Shown here: positions 16,292-24,422 of the stretch, piece by piece
Layout of the letters: every line of letters starts with the position of its first letter
How positions within the stretch are numbered: position 1 is the stretch's first letter
Assembly: GCF_001005215.1 (NCBI RefSeq)
Contig: NZ_LBNQ01000033.1
Location: 62,001 to 126,000 of the forward strand
Source of the DNA: Lampropedia cohaerens
Lineage (GTDB): Bacteria > Pseudomonadota > Gammaproteobacteria > Burkholderiales > Burkholderiaceae_C
Direction of reading: 5' to 3'
Length of the DNA: 64,000 bases
Translations under genes and position numbers: made by a program
Notes under the pieces: model-generated
Told to the model about the DNA's origin: nothing
The model's input: only the letters and a program-made list of their open reading frames with translations
Databases searched by the model: none

Positions 16292-16819
16292 TCACCGATC
16301 GCGCACTGCGGCAGGAACGGACGCGAGCCGGCGCAGGTAGGTGTTGTCCGCCTGCGCGGCCTTGCTGGCGCATTCCTGTGCTTGCCTGCCCAGGGTGTGC
16401 AGCAGGCTGATCTGCATGTTCAGCATGACGCGCTGCAGTTCGATCTCGTGCAGGTCGTGCAGCAGGTTGACCGGCGTGCTGGGGCTCGCCATCAGCTCCT
16501 GCCACAACGCCACGCCCATGGCCGATCGATCGTGCTTGCGCCAGCGAAGAAAGGTCGTGCCTGCGCCAGTGGTCTGCTGGGCCAGCTCGACGGGAAGCAG
16601 GTGGAAGGGATGCCCGCACGCCTGTGGCAGCACCTGTCGCTGCGCCAGGGCAATCAACTCGTCGCGCATGGCGAAGCACTGGCTGGCCCAGGCCTCGAAG
16701 TCCCCTTTACCTTTAAAAGGCTTTAAAAGGCCTTTTAGAGAGGCCGCGTGTTCCAGCCGCATGAAGGCTGGCTGTTCCAGACGACGGAAGTAGCGCGGTT
16801 CGCGGTTCGGGTCGCTCAT
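16292..16819 (-). CDS. DUF3158-type ICE protein (InrR-like candidate)
   Basis: A 175-residue protein (MSDPNREPRYFRRLEQPAFMRLEHAASLKGLL...), helical by eye, without membrane segments. The position between DUF1845 and ssb matches the DUF3158 gene of PAGI-2/ICEclc elements, where the corresponding ICEclc gene product InrR boosts integrase expression; that equivalence is inferred from position. It starts by a 4-base ATGA overlap with the DUF1845 stop. An AAAAGGC-rich repeat occurs inside the gene at 16705-16735. Confidence 0.75.
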   Translation of the reverse strand: MSDPNREPRYFRRLEQPAFMRLEHAASLKGLLKPFKGKGDFEAWASQCFAMRDELIALAQRQVLPQACGHPFHLLPVELAQQTTGAGTTFLRWRKHDRSAMGVALWQELMASPSTPVNLLHDLHEIELQRVMLNMQISLLHTLGRQAQECASKAAQADNTYLRRLASVPAAVRDR

Positions 16820-17604
16820 GCCGGTTCGTCCTCGCCGGCGGCTGTGGACTTGGCCTCGGCCGAATCGGCGGCAGCGCCTTCGTCGGTGGGAGATGCGGCT
16901 GCGGCAGCGCTATCACCACGCTGTTGCAGACCACGGCGCACGACGGGCGGCGCAAACTTCGAGCGGCGCATGCCTTCGAGCACGTCCTGCGGCAGTTCGC
17001 CGAACTTCTCCAATGCTGCCCGAGCTGCGGCGTTCTTGGCCGCGAAGTCGTCGCGGGTGCAGCCCGAGTAGCGGTATTGCTGGGCCAGGCTGAACAGGCT
17101 GCGCAGCGCGTGGGCACCTTCGTTGAGCCAGCGCTCCAACGTCGAGCGATCGATCAGCGCGGTGTGGTGGGCGAGGATCAGCTTGCGGGCGATGTCGTCG
17201 TAGTCGGCCAGCAGATAGACGGCGGCAAAGCCGAGCTGCGCGTTCACGAACAAGGGGAGCTTCACCGGCTGCACGTTGAGGTTCTCACCCAGGCTCAACG
17301 CCGCAGGCACGCCGGCCAGTGCCTGGTCAACCTGCTCGCGCAGCGATTGCAACGTGGTCCTGGTCTGGTCGAGCTTTTCCTCGATGCGCAACATCCACCA
17401 GTCGCTGTACGGGTCGTCCTGCTCCGAGCCGCGCTTCATCTTGTTCATCACGGCGATGTAGCCGTTCAGGCCGACGATGCCGGGTCGCCCCTCGGCGGCG
17501 GCGCGGCCATGCCAGATGCGCGAGGCGTGGTGGGTGTGAAGCGTCAGCGACATCGCGCTGCGCAAAGAGCCGAGATTGAGTTGCAGAGGTTCGTTGGTTG
17601 CCAT
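16816..17604 (-). CDS. PFL_4669-family ICE protein (DUF1845, AcaB-like)
   Basis: A 262-residue protein starting MATNEPLQLNLGSLRSAMSL at ATG 17602-17604; a GTG 42 bases upstream is possible but has no better ribosome site. Family phrases include SLTLHTHHASRIWHGR, GRPGIVGLNGY and FVNAQLGFAAVYLLADYDDIARKL, which match the integrating-element family PFL_4669. Related proteins include the AcaB regulator of IncA/C plasmids, so a DNA-binding or regulatory role is plausible but unproven. First gene of the DUF1845-DUF3158-ssb unit; two palindromes lie in its leader. Confidence 0.82.
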   Translation of the reverse strand: MATNEPLQLNLGSLRSAMSLTLHTHHASRIWHGRAAAEGRPGIVGLNGYIAVMNKMKRGSEQDDPYSDWWMLRIEEKLDQTRTTLQSLREQVDQALAGVPAALSLGENLNVQPVKLPLFVNAQLGFAAVYLLADYDDIARKLILAHHTALIDRSTLERWLNEGAHALRSLFSLAQQYRYSGCTRDDFAAKNAAARAALEKFGELPQDVLEGMRRSKFAPPVVRRGLQQRGDSAAAAASPTDEGAAADSAEAKSTAAGEDEPA

Positions 17605-17720
17605 GGCGTCCGCTCGCTTGGGAAAAGGAGCGGTCAGGATCGGCACGCAACGGAAGGCAGTCAGTCAACAAACCGAAATGAACCGGGACCCGGTTGTCGT
17701 GGCAGCGGTGGCCTGTGACA

Positions 17721-17743
17721 CGAGCTATCCCCAGGGGATAGCT
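17721..17743. promoter_or_regulatory. ICE palindrome, copy 2 (longest)
   Basis: Perfect palindrome with 11-base arms around a central A: GAGCTATCCCC and GGGGATAGCTC. It is 117 bases ahead of the DUF1845 start. Confidence 0.75.
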
Positions 17744-17867
17744 CCATCGAAAGCCATGGAGCGCTGCTCGCGCAAATGGTGCGTGCGCTCATGCAACCGA
17801 CGCCATTACGGCCCCCCTGGACCGAAGTGCCATGCCGTGCCTGTCGGCGTTACAGCTTGTAGTACAT

Positions 17868-17884
17868 CTATCCCCTGGGGATAG
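17868..17884. promoter_or_regulatory. ICE palindrome, copy 3
   Basis: CTATCCCC-T-GGGGATAG, a perfect 17-base palindrome, 124 bases upstream (in transcription sense) of copy 2. It shares the core TATCCCC-N-GGGGATA with the other two. Confidence 0.72.
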
Positions 17885-17935
17885 CTCTACTGACGGCCAT
17901 CGACGTCTGCTTCACGCCCTTGTCGCTCGTCGCGC

Positions 17936-19186
17936 TCAGCTACTGCGCAGAAGGTCGCGCAGCCGGTCAATGTGCTGCCGGGCCACCTCGGGTGGAACCA
18001 CATTGCGCGGTGGTTCAGGCGGTGCATCTCGTGCAGGGGCAGGTGGCGGTGCTGACCCGGCTTGCTTGGCCCAGGCGTTGAACTCGCCACGGATGGCGCG
18101 CTGGATGATGCCGAACAGGTAGCCTGCCGGGTTGCGGATGGTGCTGCCGCGACAGCGATCCGCCCATTCGTCCAGCACGGCCTGGCGTAGCGGAGCATCG
18201 ACCTGCTGCAATGCCACGATGGCGGCGGCCTGCTGCTCTTCCTTCAAGCCGAGAAAGCGATCAGGCAGGCGAACTCCTGGCATCGCACGCGCCTGCCCAC
18301 GCTCACGCGCGGTAGTACGTACTTCATTCATACGACTACTACGTACAGTACGGTCCTGCTTCGGATTCCGAAGAGCGCCGTCTGACGCGGGTTTCGGCCC
18401 TGCTTCGGAATCCGAAGAGGGGTCATCAGAATTCCGAAGAAGGCTCGGCGCCCCTTCTTCGGAATCGTGAACCCTATCCTTCTGTGGATAACTCTCCTGC
18501 GACCCAATGCCCTGGCTCGCGAGGCGTTCGGCAAGGACCTGCAGCCGCGAGGGCAACGTGCGGCCAGACAACAACGGGTCTTCGGCGATTTCCTTGAGGG
18601 TGTGCAAGCCCACGACCTGGACGGCCTTGGCCGAATGGCCCAGGGCTTGGCTGACGAGCTCCAAGTAGTCCGGGTCGAGCTGCATCGCCTCGAAAGGCGT
18701 CAGGGGCTCATCGTGCAGGACGTAGAGGTTGCCGAGGATGCGCCCGGTCTTGGGGTCACGCCTGCGGCGCACGAGACTCAACCAGCGAGTCAGGCGCAAC
18801 AGCGTCAGCGCCCGTGCCACGGTCTCGTGAGAGGCCTGTCCGGCGCAGGGCATTGACGCGAGCCACGGGCGAAGTTGCTCATACGTCGGAAACGCCGTGA
18901 CCCCATCCTCGTTGAGCATCATCCGAAAGACTTGCCAGGCATTGCGTTCCAGCGGCGTCAGGCGTCGGTCCAGGAACAGCCGTCGCGGCACGCTCTCGTG
19001 CCGATTGCCGCTGAACAGAAAACCGTCGCCGGTTGCGGAGACAGGAGATGTTGCGGATGCGGGAGCTGGCGCGGACGCGGGCGGGCGAGGTTTCGGTGCA
19101 AGGTCTTTCAGCGCGCTGTCGAACAGATCAGCGAGGGCGACCGGGCCTTGGCGTGGTGCTCGTGGTGCAGCGTCGTCCACGGCCAT
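17936..19186 (-). CDS. STY4528-family ICE/pathogenicity-island replication protein
   Basis: A 416-residue protein. Residues about 60-180 form a winged-helix-like region (RRLFLDRRLTPLERNAWQVF, FPTYEQLRPWLASM, HETVARALTLLRLTRWLSLVRRRRD). A low-complexity linker (about 230-300) is encoded by the palindromic repeats at 18359-18466. The C-terminal part (FNAWAKQAGSAPPP.., VVPPEVARQHIDRLRDLL) is typical of the family. It starts 3 bases after the DUF2857 stop. Family annotation is replication protein; direct function is not proven. Confidence 0.82.
   Translation of the reverse strand: MAVDDAAPRAPRQGPVALADLFDSALKDLAPKPRPPASAPAPASATSPVSATGDGFLFSGNRHESVPRRLFLDRRLTPLERNAWQVFRMMLNEDGVTAFPTYEQLRPWLASMPCAGQASHETVARALTLLRLTRWLSLVRRRRDPKTGRILGNLYVLHDEPLTPFEAMQLDPDYLELVSQALGHSAKAVQVVGLHTLKEIAEDPLLSGRTLPSRLQVLAERLASQGIGSQESYPQKDRVHDSEEGAPSLLRNSDDPSSDSEAGPKPASDGALRNPKQDRTVRSSRMNEVRTTARERGQARAMPGVRLPDRFLGLKEEQQAAAIVALQQVDAPLRQAVLDEWADRCRGSTIRNPAGYLFGIIQRAIRGEFNAWAKQAGSAPPPAPARDAPPEPPRNVVPPEVARQHIDRLRDLLRSS
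18359..18466. repeat. Palindromic CTTCGGAWTCCGAAG repeats inside the replication gene
   Basis: Two perfect 15-base palindromes, CTTCGGATTCCGAAG (18359-18373) and CTTCGGAATCCGAAG (18403-18417), and two partial copies, ATTCCGAAG (18431-18439) and CTTCGGAATC (18457-18466). Nearby at 18310-18353 are repeats of TACGTA/GTAGTACGTA. They code for the low-complexity linker of the protein but look like iterons or protein-binding sites. Confidence 0.65.
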
Positions 19187-19189
19187 GAC

Positions 19190-19750
19190 TCAACCCAATC
19201 CCTGATCGATCCAGTTCTTGATCGCAGCCCAGACCACCGACAGCGGCAGTTCCATGCCTTCGGCGAGGTCCATTGCCGCATCAAGAACCGAGGTCTCATC
19301 CTCCAGCTCGACATTCCTGCTGCTGGTCACGGCCTTCCAGCGTCGCCACAGCTCGGTGTCCTGCTCCTCGTCCAGAACCGGATGGCGCCCCTTGCGTTTG
19401 GGCAGGCCGAGAACTTCACGCCGTAGCGCGACTTCCTGGTGCGTCAGCCCATAAAAACGGCTCGCCATTTCCGTACTGGCCCCCAGGCGCAACATGCGAT
19501 CGACGGTGGCGATCTCCTTCTCCACGTCCTGCGCCTGTTTGAGCAATCGCCGGAGCACTTCCCGGTTCACCGAGACAGAGCACCACGAGACGCTGGCATT
19601 GGCCAGTACGCTGATCAGCGCCGGATGCTTGAGCGCATCCAATTCTTCCTCACCGAATCCCATCGCCTTGCAGCGGCGCAGTTGCCCGTTGCGCAGATCG
19701 TAGAGCGCCTGCGCGATGACGGCCTGGTTGAGTGGGTTAGGTGCGGACAT
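19190..19750 (-). CDS. DUF2857-type ICE regulator (BisC-like candidate)
   Basis: A 186-residue protein with a predicted helical N-terminus (NPLNQAVIAQALYDLRNGQL) and a CxxxGF-like segment (RRCKAMGFGEEELDAL). In ICEclc the DUF2857 gene follows parB-like bisD and its product forms with BisD the FlhDC-like activator BisDC that switches on transfer genes; the same order is seen here. Ribosome site GGGAGG lies 6 bases before ATG 19750, and the start is 16 bases after the parB stop. Identity with BisC is inferred from context. Confidence 0.78.
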   Translation of the reverse strand: MSAPNPLNQAVIAQALYDLRNGQLRRCKAMGFGEEELDALKHPALISVLANASVSWCSVSVNREVLRRLLKQAQDVEKEIATVDRMLRLGASTEMASRFYGLTHQEVALRREVLGLPKRKGRHPVLDEEQDTELWRRWKAVTSSRNVELEDETSVLDAAMDLAEGMELPLSVVWAAIKNWIDQGLG

Positions 19751-19765
19751 GCGGGCCTCCCTCGC

Positions 19766-21430
19766 TCAGGTCCCAGGACCGAGAGCGCCGGCTTCCAGAT
19801 CCAGCAGGCGCCGGGCCAGCCGCAGCAGACGAAACAGCTTGACCAGCGCGGTGTCGCTCAATCGCCGGGCCCCGTCGGCATGACGTTGGCCTTGGCCGTG
19901 CAACAGCGCTGGCAGGTCGGTGACGAAGTGCCCGCCGTCCAAGCCCACGTCGGCCGACTGCTGACCGGCCAGGGAAACCAGCAGCGCGAGCACGGCACGT
20001 GCGAGCGGCGACGAAACCTGGGTCGGGGCACGACACGCGAACCCGATGCCATCTGAACGATCCTCGACACACGCGTCCAGGTCGACCTCGCCCGCGATCT
20101 CGCGCGCGAACTGCGCGATGTGGACGCGCAGGCGGCCGGGTGCGTCGAGACCTGGGTCGATATGCCAGATGTCCGAGATGGGATAGAGGCCACCGGCCTG
20201 CACGGGAATCGACTGCAGCACGTTGGCCGAGAAGTCGGGCGGAAGCGCATCGCCCAACTGGTCGGCGACCATGCGCTGGATGGACTGGAGCCGCTGCGTC
20301 GTGGGTGCCGGAGAGACGATGTGCTCGTCAAGTAGATCGCCAGCCGCTGCCGCAGGGGTGGCTGCGGATGCCTCACGCGGGGCCGCATCGTCCTGGGGCC
20401 TTGTCGGCGCGGCGGCAGAGTGGCCTGCAGAATGTGCTGCTGTGGCGGGGGACGGTGCCGGTTCAATCGGCGGCCGTGCGATGGCCCCAGGCTCAGGCAA
20501 TGCCGGCGGCGCCGATGGCGGGGTTGGGTCGCTGACCAGGGCGCGGTGGCGGCTCTCGGATTCGGTCAGGTCCAGGGCAAGCACGTCGTAGTCGATGCCC
20601 AGCAGCTCGGACATCTGACCGATCAACTCGTCCTGCACACGCTGCGGCGAGAACTCGTCGGCCTGGGTATCGAACTGCGACAGCACTTCTTGGAAGAAAC
20701 TGTCGAAGTCGAGCGGCAGGGAGCGGCCCTTGGCATAGTGCTCCCACGTGCGCTCACTGGCCTTGCGCATGACCGACAGCCGCTCGACCTGGTGGCGACC
20801 GAGGCCACCATACAGCACGGTCGGGATCGCAGGCAGCAGGTAGCGCACCGCATCGGCCATGCGGCTGATGTGTGACTGCTGCACGGGGAAGCCGTCGGCG
20901 CCCAAGCGACGGGCCAGCTCGGACTGGCTCAAGGTCGTGCTGCTTTCCGCTTCATAGAACTCGCGCGCCTTCTCGACGCCGAGGGCGCGCTCGATGAACG
21001 TCAAGCCGCCACGCAGTTCGTTCTCGGCGAGGTGCCCGGTCAGCGCGACGATCTCCCCGCGCGCAGGCCACGGCCGGAACAGGCACGATATGCGGAAGAA
21101 GCGCTCGTCCTTCTTTTCTGTCCAGAGTTCGCGCAGGATCGCCAGCCTGGTGTTGCCGCCGTTGCGGATGATGTAGTGCGCCTCGCCAGGACGGCGTGTG
21201 ATGGCTGGCGCCGCATCCAGGCCGCGCTCGCGGATGGAGGCCTTGATTTCATCGTAGGCCGAGTTGCGCTTTTTGCGGGGATCGTGGTCGTAGGGCCGCA
21301 ACTGGTCCAGCGTCACGACCATCGGCGTGTCGGCGATGGGGTCACTCAAAGCCGTGGCCGATGGCCCACTGCGCTCGAACCCGGCGGCAAGCAGCTTGCC
21401 GGCCATGTCCTGGGAGGTCATCTCAGCCAT
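19766..21430 (-). CDS. ParB-family ICE protein (PFGI_1 class; BisD-like candidate)
   Basis: A 554-residue protein from ATG 21428-21430 (MAEMTSQDMAGKLLA) with a GAGGG site. ParB/sulfiredoxin-like domain at about 40-150 (MVVTLDQLRPYDHDPRKKRN, RNGGNTRLAIL, HLAENELRGGLTFIERA), helix-turn-helix about 165-200 (LSQSELARRLGADGFPVQQSHISRM), then a Pro/Ala-rich linker and a C-terminal domain. It matches the ICE class TIGR03764-type ParB. It overlaps the HicA-like gene by 8 bases and precedes DUF2857, as bisD precedes bisC in ICEclc. Dual role (segregation or transcription control) is possible. Confidence 0.85.
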   Translation of the reverse strand: MAEMTSQDMAGKLLAAGFERSGPSATALSDPIADTPMVVTLDQLRPYDHDPRKKRNSAYDEIKASIRERGLDAAPAITRRPGEAHYIIRNGGNTRLAILRELWTEKKDERFFRISCLFRPWPARGEIVALTGHLAENELRGGLTFIERALGVEKAREFYEAESSTTLSQSELARRLGADGFPVQQSHISRMADAVRYLLPAIPTVLYGGLGRHQVERLSVMRKASERTWEHYAKGRSLPLDFDSFFQEVLSQFDTQADEFSPQRVQDELIGQMSELLGIDYDVLALDLTESESRHRALVSDPTPPSAPPALPEPGAIARPPIEPAPSPATAAHSAGHSAAAPTRPQDDAAPREASAATPAAAAGDLLDEHIVSPAPTTQRLQSIQRMVADQLGDALPPDFSANVLQSIPVQAGGLYPISDIWHIDPGLDAPGRLRVHIAQFAREIAGEVDLDACVEDRSDGIGFACRAPTQVSSPLARAVLALLVSLAGQQSADVGLDGGHFVTDLPALLHGQGQRHADGARRLSDTALVKLFRLLRLARRLLDLEAGALGPGT

Positions 21431-21683
21431 GGCCGCATCCCTCGGCGTTGGCGGGCCGGGCCATGCGGGCCTCGCGCTCGGCTCGGCGGATCTGCGCACG
21501 GGCATTGAGGTCTGCCCGGTAATCGCTCGCTGTCGAGCTGGTGTAGATGGCGGCGCAGCCGGTCTTGGTGAATTTGAGGTGTCCACCCCGAGTACGTTTG
21601 ACGTGCCAGCCTTCGCTCACCGCAAACTCGATCAGGGCGCGCAGTCGCTTGTGGCCACGGGACAGTTCATGTGCGCTCGCCAC
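21423..21683 (-). CDS. Small HicA/YcfA-like protein between parA and parB (shi-type)
   Basis: An 86-residue protein from a GTG start at 21681-21683, chosen for its GGGAGG site 5 bases ahead; upstream in-frame ATGs lie inside parA. The core LRALIEFAVSEGWHVKRTRGGHLKFTK resembles HicA-type mRNA interferases, with the catalytic-like GGHLKF. No hicB partner is next to it. ICEclc carries a small gene (shi) at the same place, whose inhibitory effect on hosts would be consistent with a toxin-like fold; the link is inference. Overlaps parA by 17 bases and parB by 8. Confidence 0.75.
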   Translation of the reverse strand: MASAHELSRGHKRLRALIEFAVSEGWHVKRTRGGHLKFTKTGCAAIYTSSTASDYRADLNARAQIRRAEREARMARPANAEGCGHG

Positions 21684-22542
21684 GGGACCTCCCGGTTTCA
21701 ATAGAACGTGGAGGACGGCCGGACACGCGGGCGAATCTGTCTTGCCACTGCGGGAACAGTTCGCCGGCGAGCGTGCGCATGGTGTCGAGCGCAGCGGGCG
21801 CAACTCTGCCTGGTGGCTGTCGATACTCGACGCGATGCACCGGCATGCCGCGGGTTGCAGCGCGCGGATAGGCTTCGATGGCCGGCACGTCGGTGCCCAG
21901 CACGCGGATGCCCGTGTGATCCTGAAATAGGTCGTGCAGCGCCTGCTGGATCATGCGTGCGTTGGCGGACACGGGGTGGACACGATTGATGAGTAGGTGC
22001 AGCGGTGGCGGTTCGATGCCAAGGTGCCGATACGGCGCGATGTCCTCCAGCAACTGCATGGTGCCGCGCCGCAGTTCGCGGGCCGCAAGGATTTCCGGGG
22101 TCACGGGTGACAGCGCCAGGCCGGAGGCGAGCACCGCCATCTCCAACAGCACCGAGCGCGCGCCTTAGGTGTCGATTAGCACCAGGTCATAGAGCGGCGC
22201 CAGCGCCGGCAGCAGGTGGCGCAACCGCAGGCGCCCGTCTGGCGCGTGCAGCAGCAAGGTGTTCAGTTCACCCCGGTGGTCGTTCGAGAGCACCAGGTCC
22301 AGGCCCGCGATGATGGTGCGGGACACGAGCTGGTCGAGACCGCGCTCGTTGAACGCCAGCAGCTCATAGATGCCGCCGGGCGCGCGGTGAGCCAGATCGT
22401 AGTAGGAGGACAAGGTGGGCTGCACGTCGAGATCGAGCAGCAGCACGCGCAGCCCCGCGTCCGCGGCGAGCCCGCCGAGGTTGGCGGCCGTGGTCGTCTT
22501 GCCGACGCCACCTTTCGTTGAAATGATGGATACGACCTGCAT
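21667..22542 (-). pseudogene. parA: ParA-family partition ATPase split by an in-frame TAA
   Basis: The frame MQVVSIISTKGGVGKTTTAANL has a perfect deviant Walker A (KGGVGKTT) and runs to LVLIDT, where TAA (22165-22167) follows; the same frame then continues GARSVLLEMAVLASGLALSP to the normal end. Homologues read IDTQGARS here, so a single C-to-T change (CAA to TAA) explains it. The stop falls after residue 125 of 291, removing half of the protein including the region after Walker B. No obvious restart site. Either the gene is dead in this strain, or the stop is read through or is a sequencing error. Confidence 0.82.
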
Positions 22543-22584
22543 GGCGCTCTCCGTTTGGCGATGGGAAGTCCGAGGGGGAGCGAG

Positions 22585-22797
22585 TCAGGTGCGGTTGTTA
22601 AGGCGTTCGGCGATCCACTGATCGATCTCGACCGAATCCCAGCCCACCGCGCGCACGCCAAGGCGCAACGCCTGTGGAAACTGGCGCTTCTTCATCAGGT
22701 TGTAGATGTGGGCGCGTTTGAAGCCGGACTTCGCTTCAACTTCATCGAGCCGCAGGATGCGGCGCTCGTGCGGTGGCAGTACAGGTACTTGCGACAT
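22585..22797 (-). CDS. alpA: AlpA-family regulator
   Basis: A 70-residue excisionase/AlpA-like protein with one winged-helix HTH (RRILRLDEVEAKSGFKRAHIYNLMKKRQFP) and the typical VGWDSVEIDQWIAER ending. ATG 22795-22797 has AGGAG 8 bases upstream; the earlier GTG lies inside that ribosome site. First gene of the leftward ICE regulatory operon alpA-parA-HicA-like-parB-DUF2857. In ICEclc the alpA promoter is the target of BisR. Confidence 0.9.
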   Translation of the reverse strand: MSQVPVLPPHERRILRLDEVEAKSGFKRAHIYNLMKKRQFPQALRLGVRAVGWDSVEIDQWIAERLNNRT

Positions 22798-22840
22798 GGC
22801 GGTCACTCCTGAACGCTCAGTGGCGTTTGTTGGCGTGACC

Positions 22841-22884
22841 TCTATTCAATAGACATGGCTGCAAAAAGACATTGCAAATGCAAT
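22841..22884 (-). promoter_or_regulatory. Candidate alpA promoter with two palindromes
   Basis: Minus strand: -35 TTGCAA (22872-22877), 18-base spacer, -10 TCTATT (22848-22853). The -35 lies in the palindrome ATTGCA-AA-TGCAAT (-22871 to 22884) and the -10 in TCTATT-C-AATAGA (22841-22853). The transcript would start about 40 bases ahead of the alpA ATG. The two palindromes are good candidates for regulator binding. Confidence 0.55.
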
Positions 22885-22915
22885 CTCCGAGACTGCACAT
22901 ACAAGATGGAAGAAT

Positions 22916-23662
22916 TCACGCGGCTGCGCTACGCACATTCTTCCTGGCGTTGGCGAACTTGCCGTTCAAGGTTCGCTCCGTGATGCCCATGGTGCCGCCA
23001 TAGTGGGCGAGCAATGCGGTGACGATTGCCTCCTGCGTCTTGAAGCTGGAGTACGGCACACCCGATGGGGATTGACCCAGCATCAGCGTCAGCATGCCAC
23101 CGATGATGTTCAGGTACGTGGTCTCCGCTCGATCACTGATCGCGCACTGCTTGGATGCCAACAGCACCGCGGACTGCTTGAGCAAGGCTTCGTGTTGCGC
23201 TTGAAGTTTGCGCATCTCACGCCGGCTATGGTCCAGCGCGGCCTGCAGAGCCTGCCGTTCCAGCAGGATTGCCTGTCCTGTTTCCAGGGTGATGGAGGGA
23301 TGCGCCATGCGCTCGCTGCGGCTGAACAGGAATCCGGGTCGATGCTCAGGATAGTGAGTGCGCATCCAGCGTTTCAGATCGACGTGGCGGATGGTCAGAT
23401 CGGGTGAACTCACCAACTCTGGGTCATTGAGCGTGATCCCGTTCTTGCCAAAGGGCAGTTCCGAGTTGAGGATGCCGTCGTAGATGCGTTCCGAGTACAG
23501 CCGACACTCGTTCCATCGCGGGCAGTCCAATGTCTGCGGCAGGCACCGCGGTGATGCGATCGAGGCGAGGATCGACGCCTTGTACCGCAACAACCCAGCC
23601 CACCGTATGGCAGCTTCGATGGGACGATAGAACACCTTTGATAATGGTGGCTCCTTGTGCAT
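22916..23662 (-). CDS. ICE regulator candidate next to alpA (BisR-like by position)
   Basis: A 248-residue soluble protein with strong site AAAGGAG before ATG 23662. Coiled-coil-like middle (QAILLERQALQAALDHSRREMRKLQAQHEALLKQ) and a C-terminal helical module (YLNIIGGMLTLMLGQSPSG..., TQEAIVTALLAHYGG, GITERTLNGKFANARK) that occurs in many small proteobacterial proteins. Upstream of and co-directional with alpA, the place of bisR in ICEclc, whose product activates the alpA operon. I do not recognise a named DNA-binding fold, so the call rests on position. Confidence 0.6.
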   Translation of the reverse strand: MHKEPPLSKVFYRPIEAAIRWAGLLRYKASILASIASPRCLPQTLDCPRWNECRLYSERIYDGILNSELPFGKNGITLNDPELVSSPDLTIRHVDLKRWMRTHYPEHRPGFLFSRSERMAHPSITLETGQAILLERQALQAALDHSRREMRKLQAQHEALLKQSAVLLASKQCAISDRAETTYLNIIGGMLTLMLGQSPSGVPYSSFKTQEAIVTALLAHYGGTMGITERTLNGKFANARKNVRSAAA

Positions 23663-23736
23663 GTTTTCGTCTCCTTTCGGAAGCGCTACATCACCGGCTC
23701 CTTTCTCGCCCTGCCAAGGGCTGTTGTGTCGTTATG

Positions 23737-23804
23737 CCTGTGGCGGATGCCAGGGACGAATGCCCCGGAACGTGGGCGGACGAGATCATGGCATCCGCCA
23801 CAGG
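23737..23804. repeat. 16-base perfect inverted repeat upstream of the BisR-like gene
   Basis: CCTGTGGCGGATGCCA (23737-23752) and its exact reverse complement at 23789-23804 are separated by 36 bases. The inner arm is 75 bases ahead of the ATG at 23662. Candidate paired operator or long stem-loop in the leader. Confidence 0.75.
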
Positions 23805-24393
23805 TGGCCCTCTCTTGCTCAATGTGCAAGAATCGACCAGTTGCCGGCCCGTCGAGTAACAAGGAAGAAGCACGCTCGACAATGGCGCTCACGGTGCCAG
23901 CGTCATGGGGTGCGTCAGGCGTATCAAGACCGATTCGCTATGGTCTGATATCCCTACGGTTTCACAAGTCGCGCTGGGGCGCAGTCGTTGCTCAACGTCC
24001 AGAGGGACGCAGAGAAAACCGCGCGTGTGATGCTTGTTCTGGCATCCTGATATATCGACATAGCATCCAGCGATCCTGGGCTGTGGCCAGTTTGAGGCTG
24101 TTGCGCGCCGCTCCCACACGGTCGCCAGCTGACCAGGTGATGTGAACATGCGCCCCATCTTTCCTTGCTCGCCGCTTGGCCTTCATCACGAACAGCCTTG
24201 GGCTGTGGTGCGCACGGCATCAAACCAAGCGCGGTCTCAACGTTCGATGCTGATGCCATTCCTGACGCAAGGAGACCTGAGTGTCGAGCGGCGTTGCAGG
24301 GGCGGGCCTCTGGTAGCCGTGTATTCTGCGTCGGTTGTCAGGGGATGAAATGGCAGTCCTTGGACGCTGATGGAAGTTGTTGGATGAGTTTTG

Positions 24394-24422
24394 TTGCCGA
24401 GGGCGAAGAACAAGGCTATAAT
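24394..24422 (+). promoter_or_regulatory. Outward-facing promoter at the ICE end (Pcirc-like)
   Basis: -35 TTGCCG (24394-24399), 17-base spacer, perfect -10 TATAAT (24417-24422), pointing across the attachment site 70 bases away. In ICEclc a constitutive outward promoter at this end (Pcirc) drives the integrase gene once the element circularises. Role here inferred from position and sequence. Confidence 0.65.

Larger units (their letters stand above)
17605..17935. promoter_or_regulatory. Leader region of the DUF1845-DUF3158-ssb unit
   Basis: 331 non-coding bases between the STY4528-type gene and DUF1845. They contain two copies of the ICE palindrome. This is where the promoter of the leftward unit should lie; no clean sigma70 promoter stands out. 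Confidence 0.55.

Noticed and set aside
23992..24189. 65-codon minus-strand frame at the ICE right end
   Set aside because: No ribosome site, no recognised sequence and ends near the promoter-like region.
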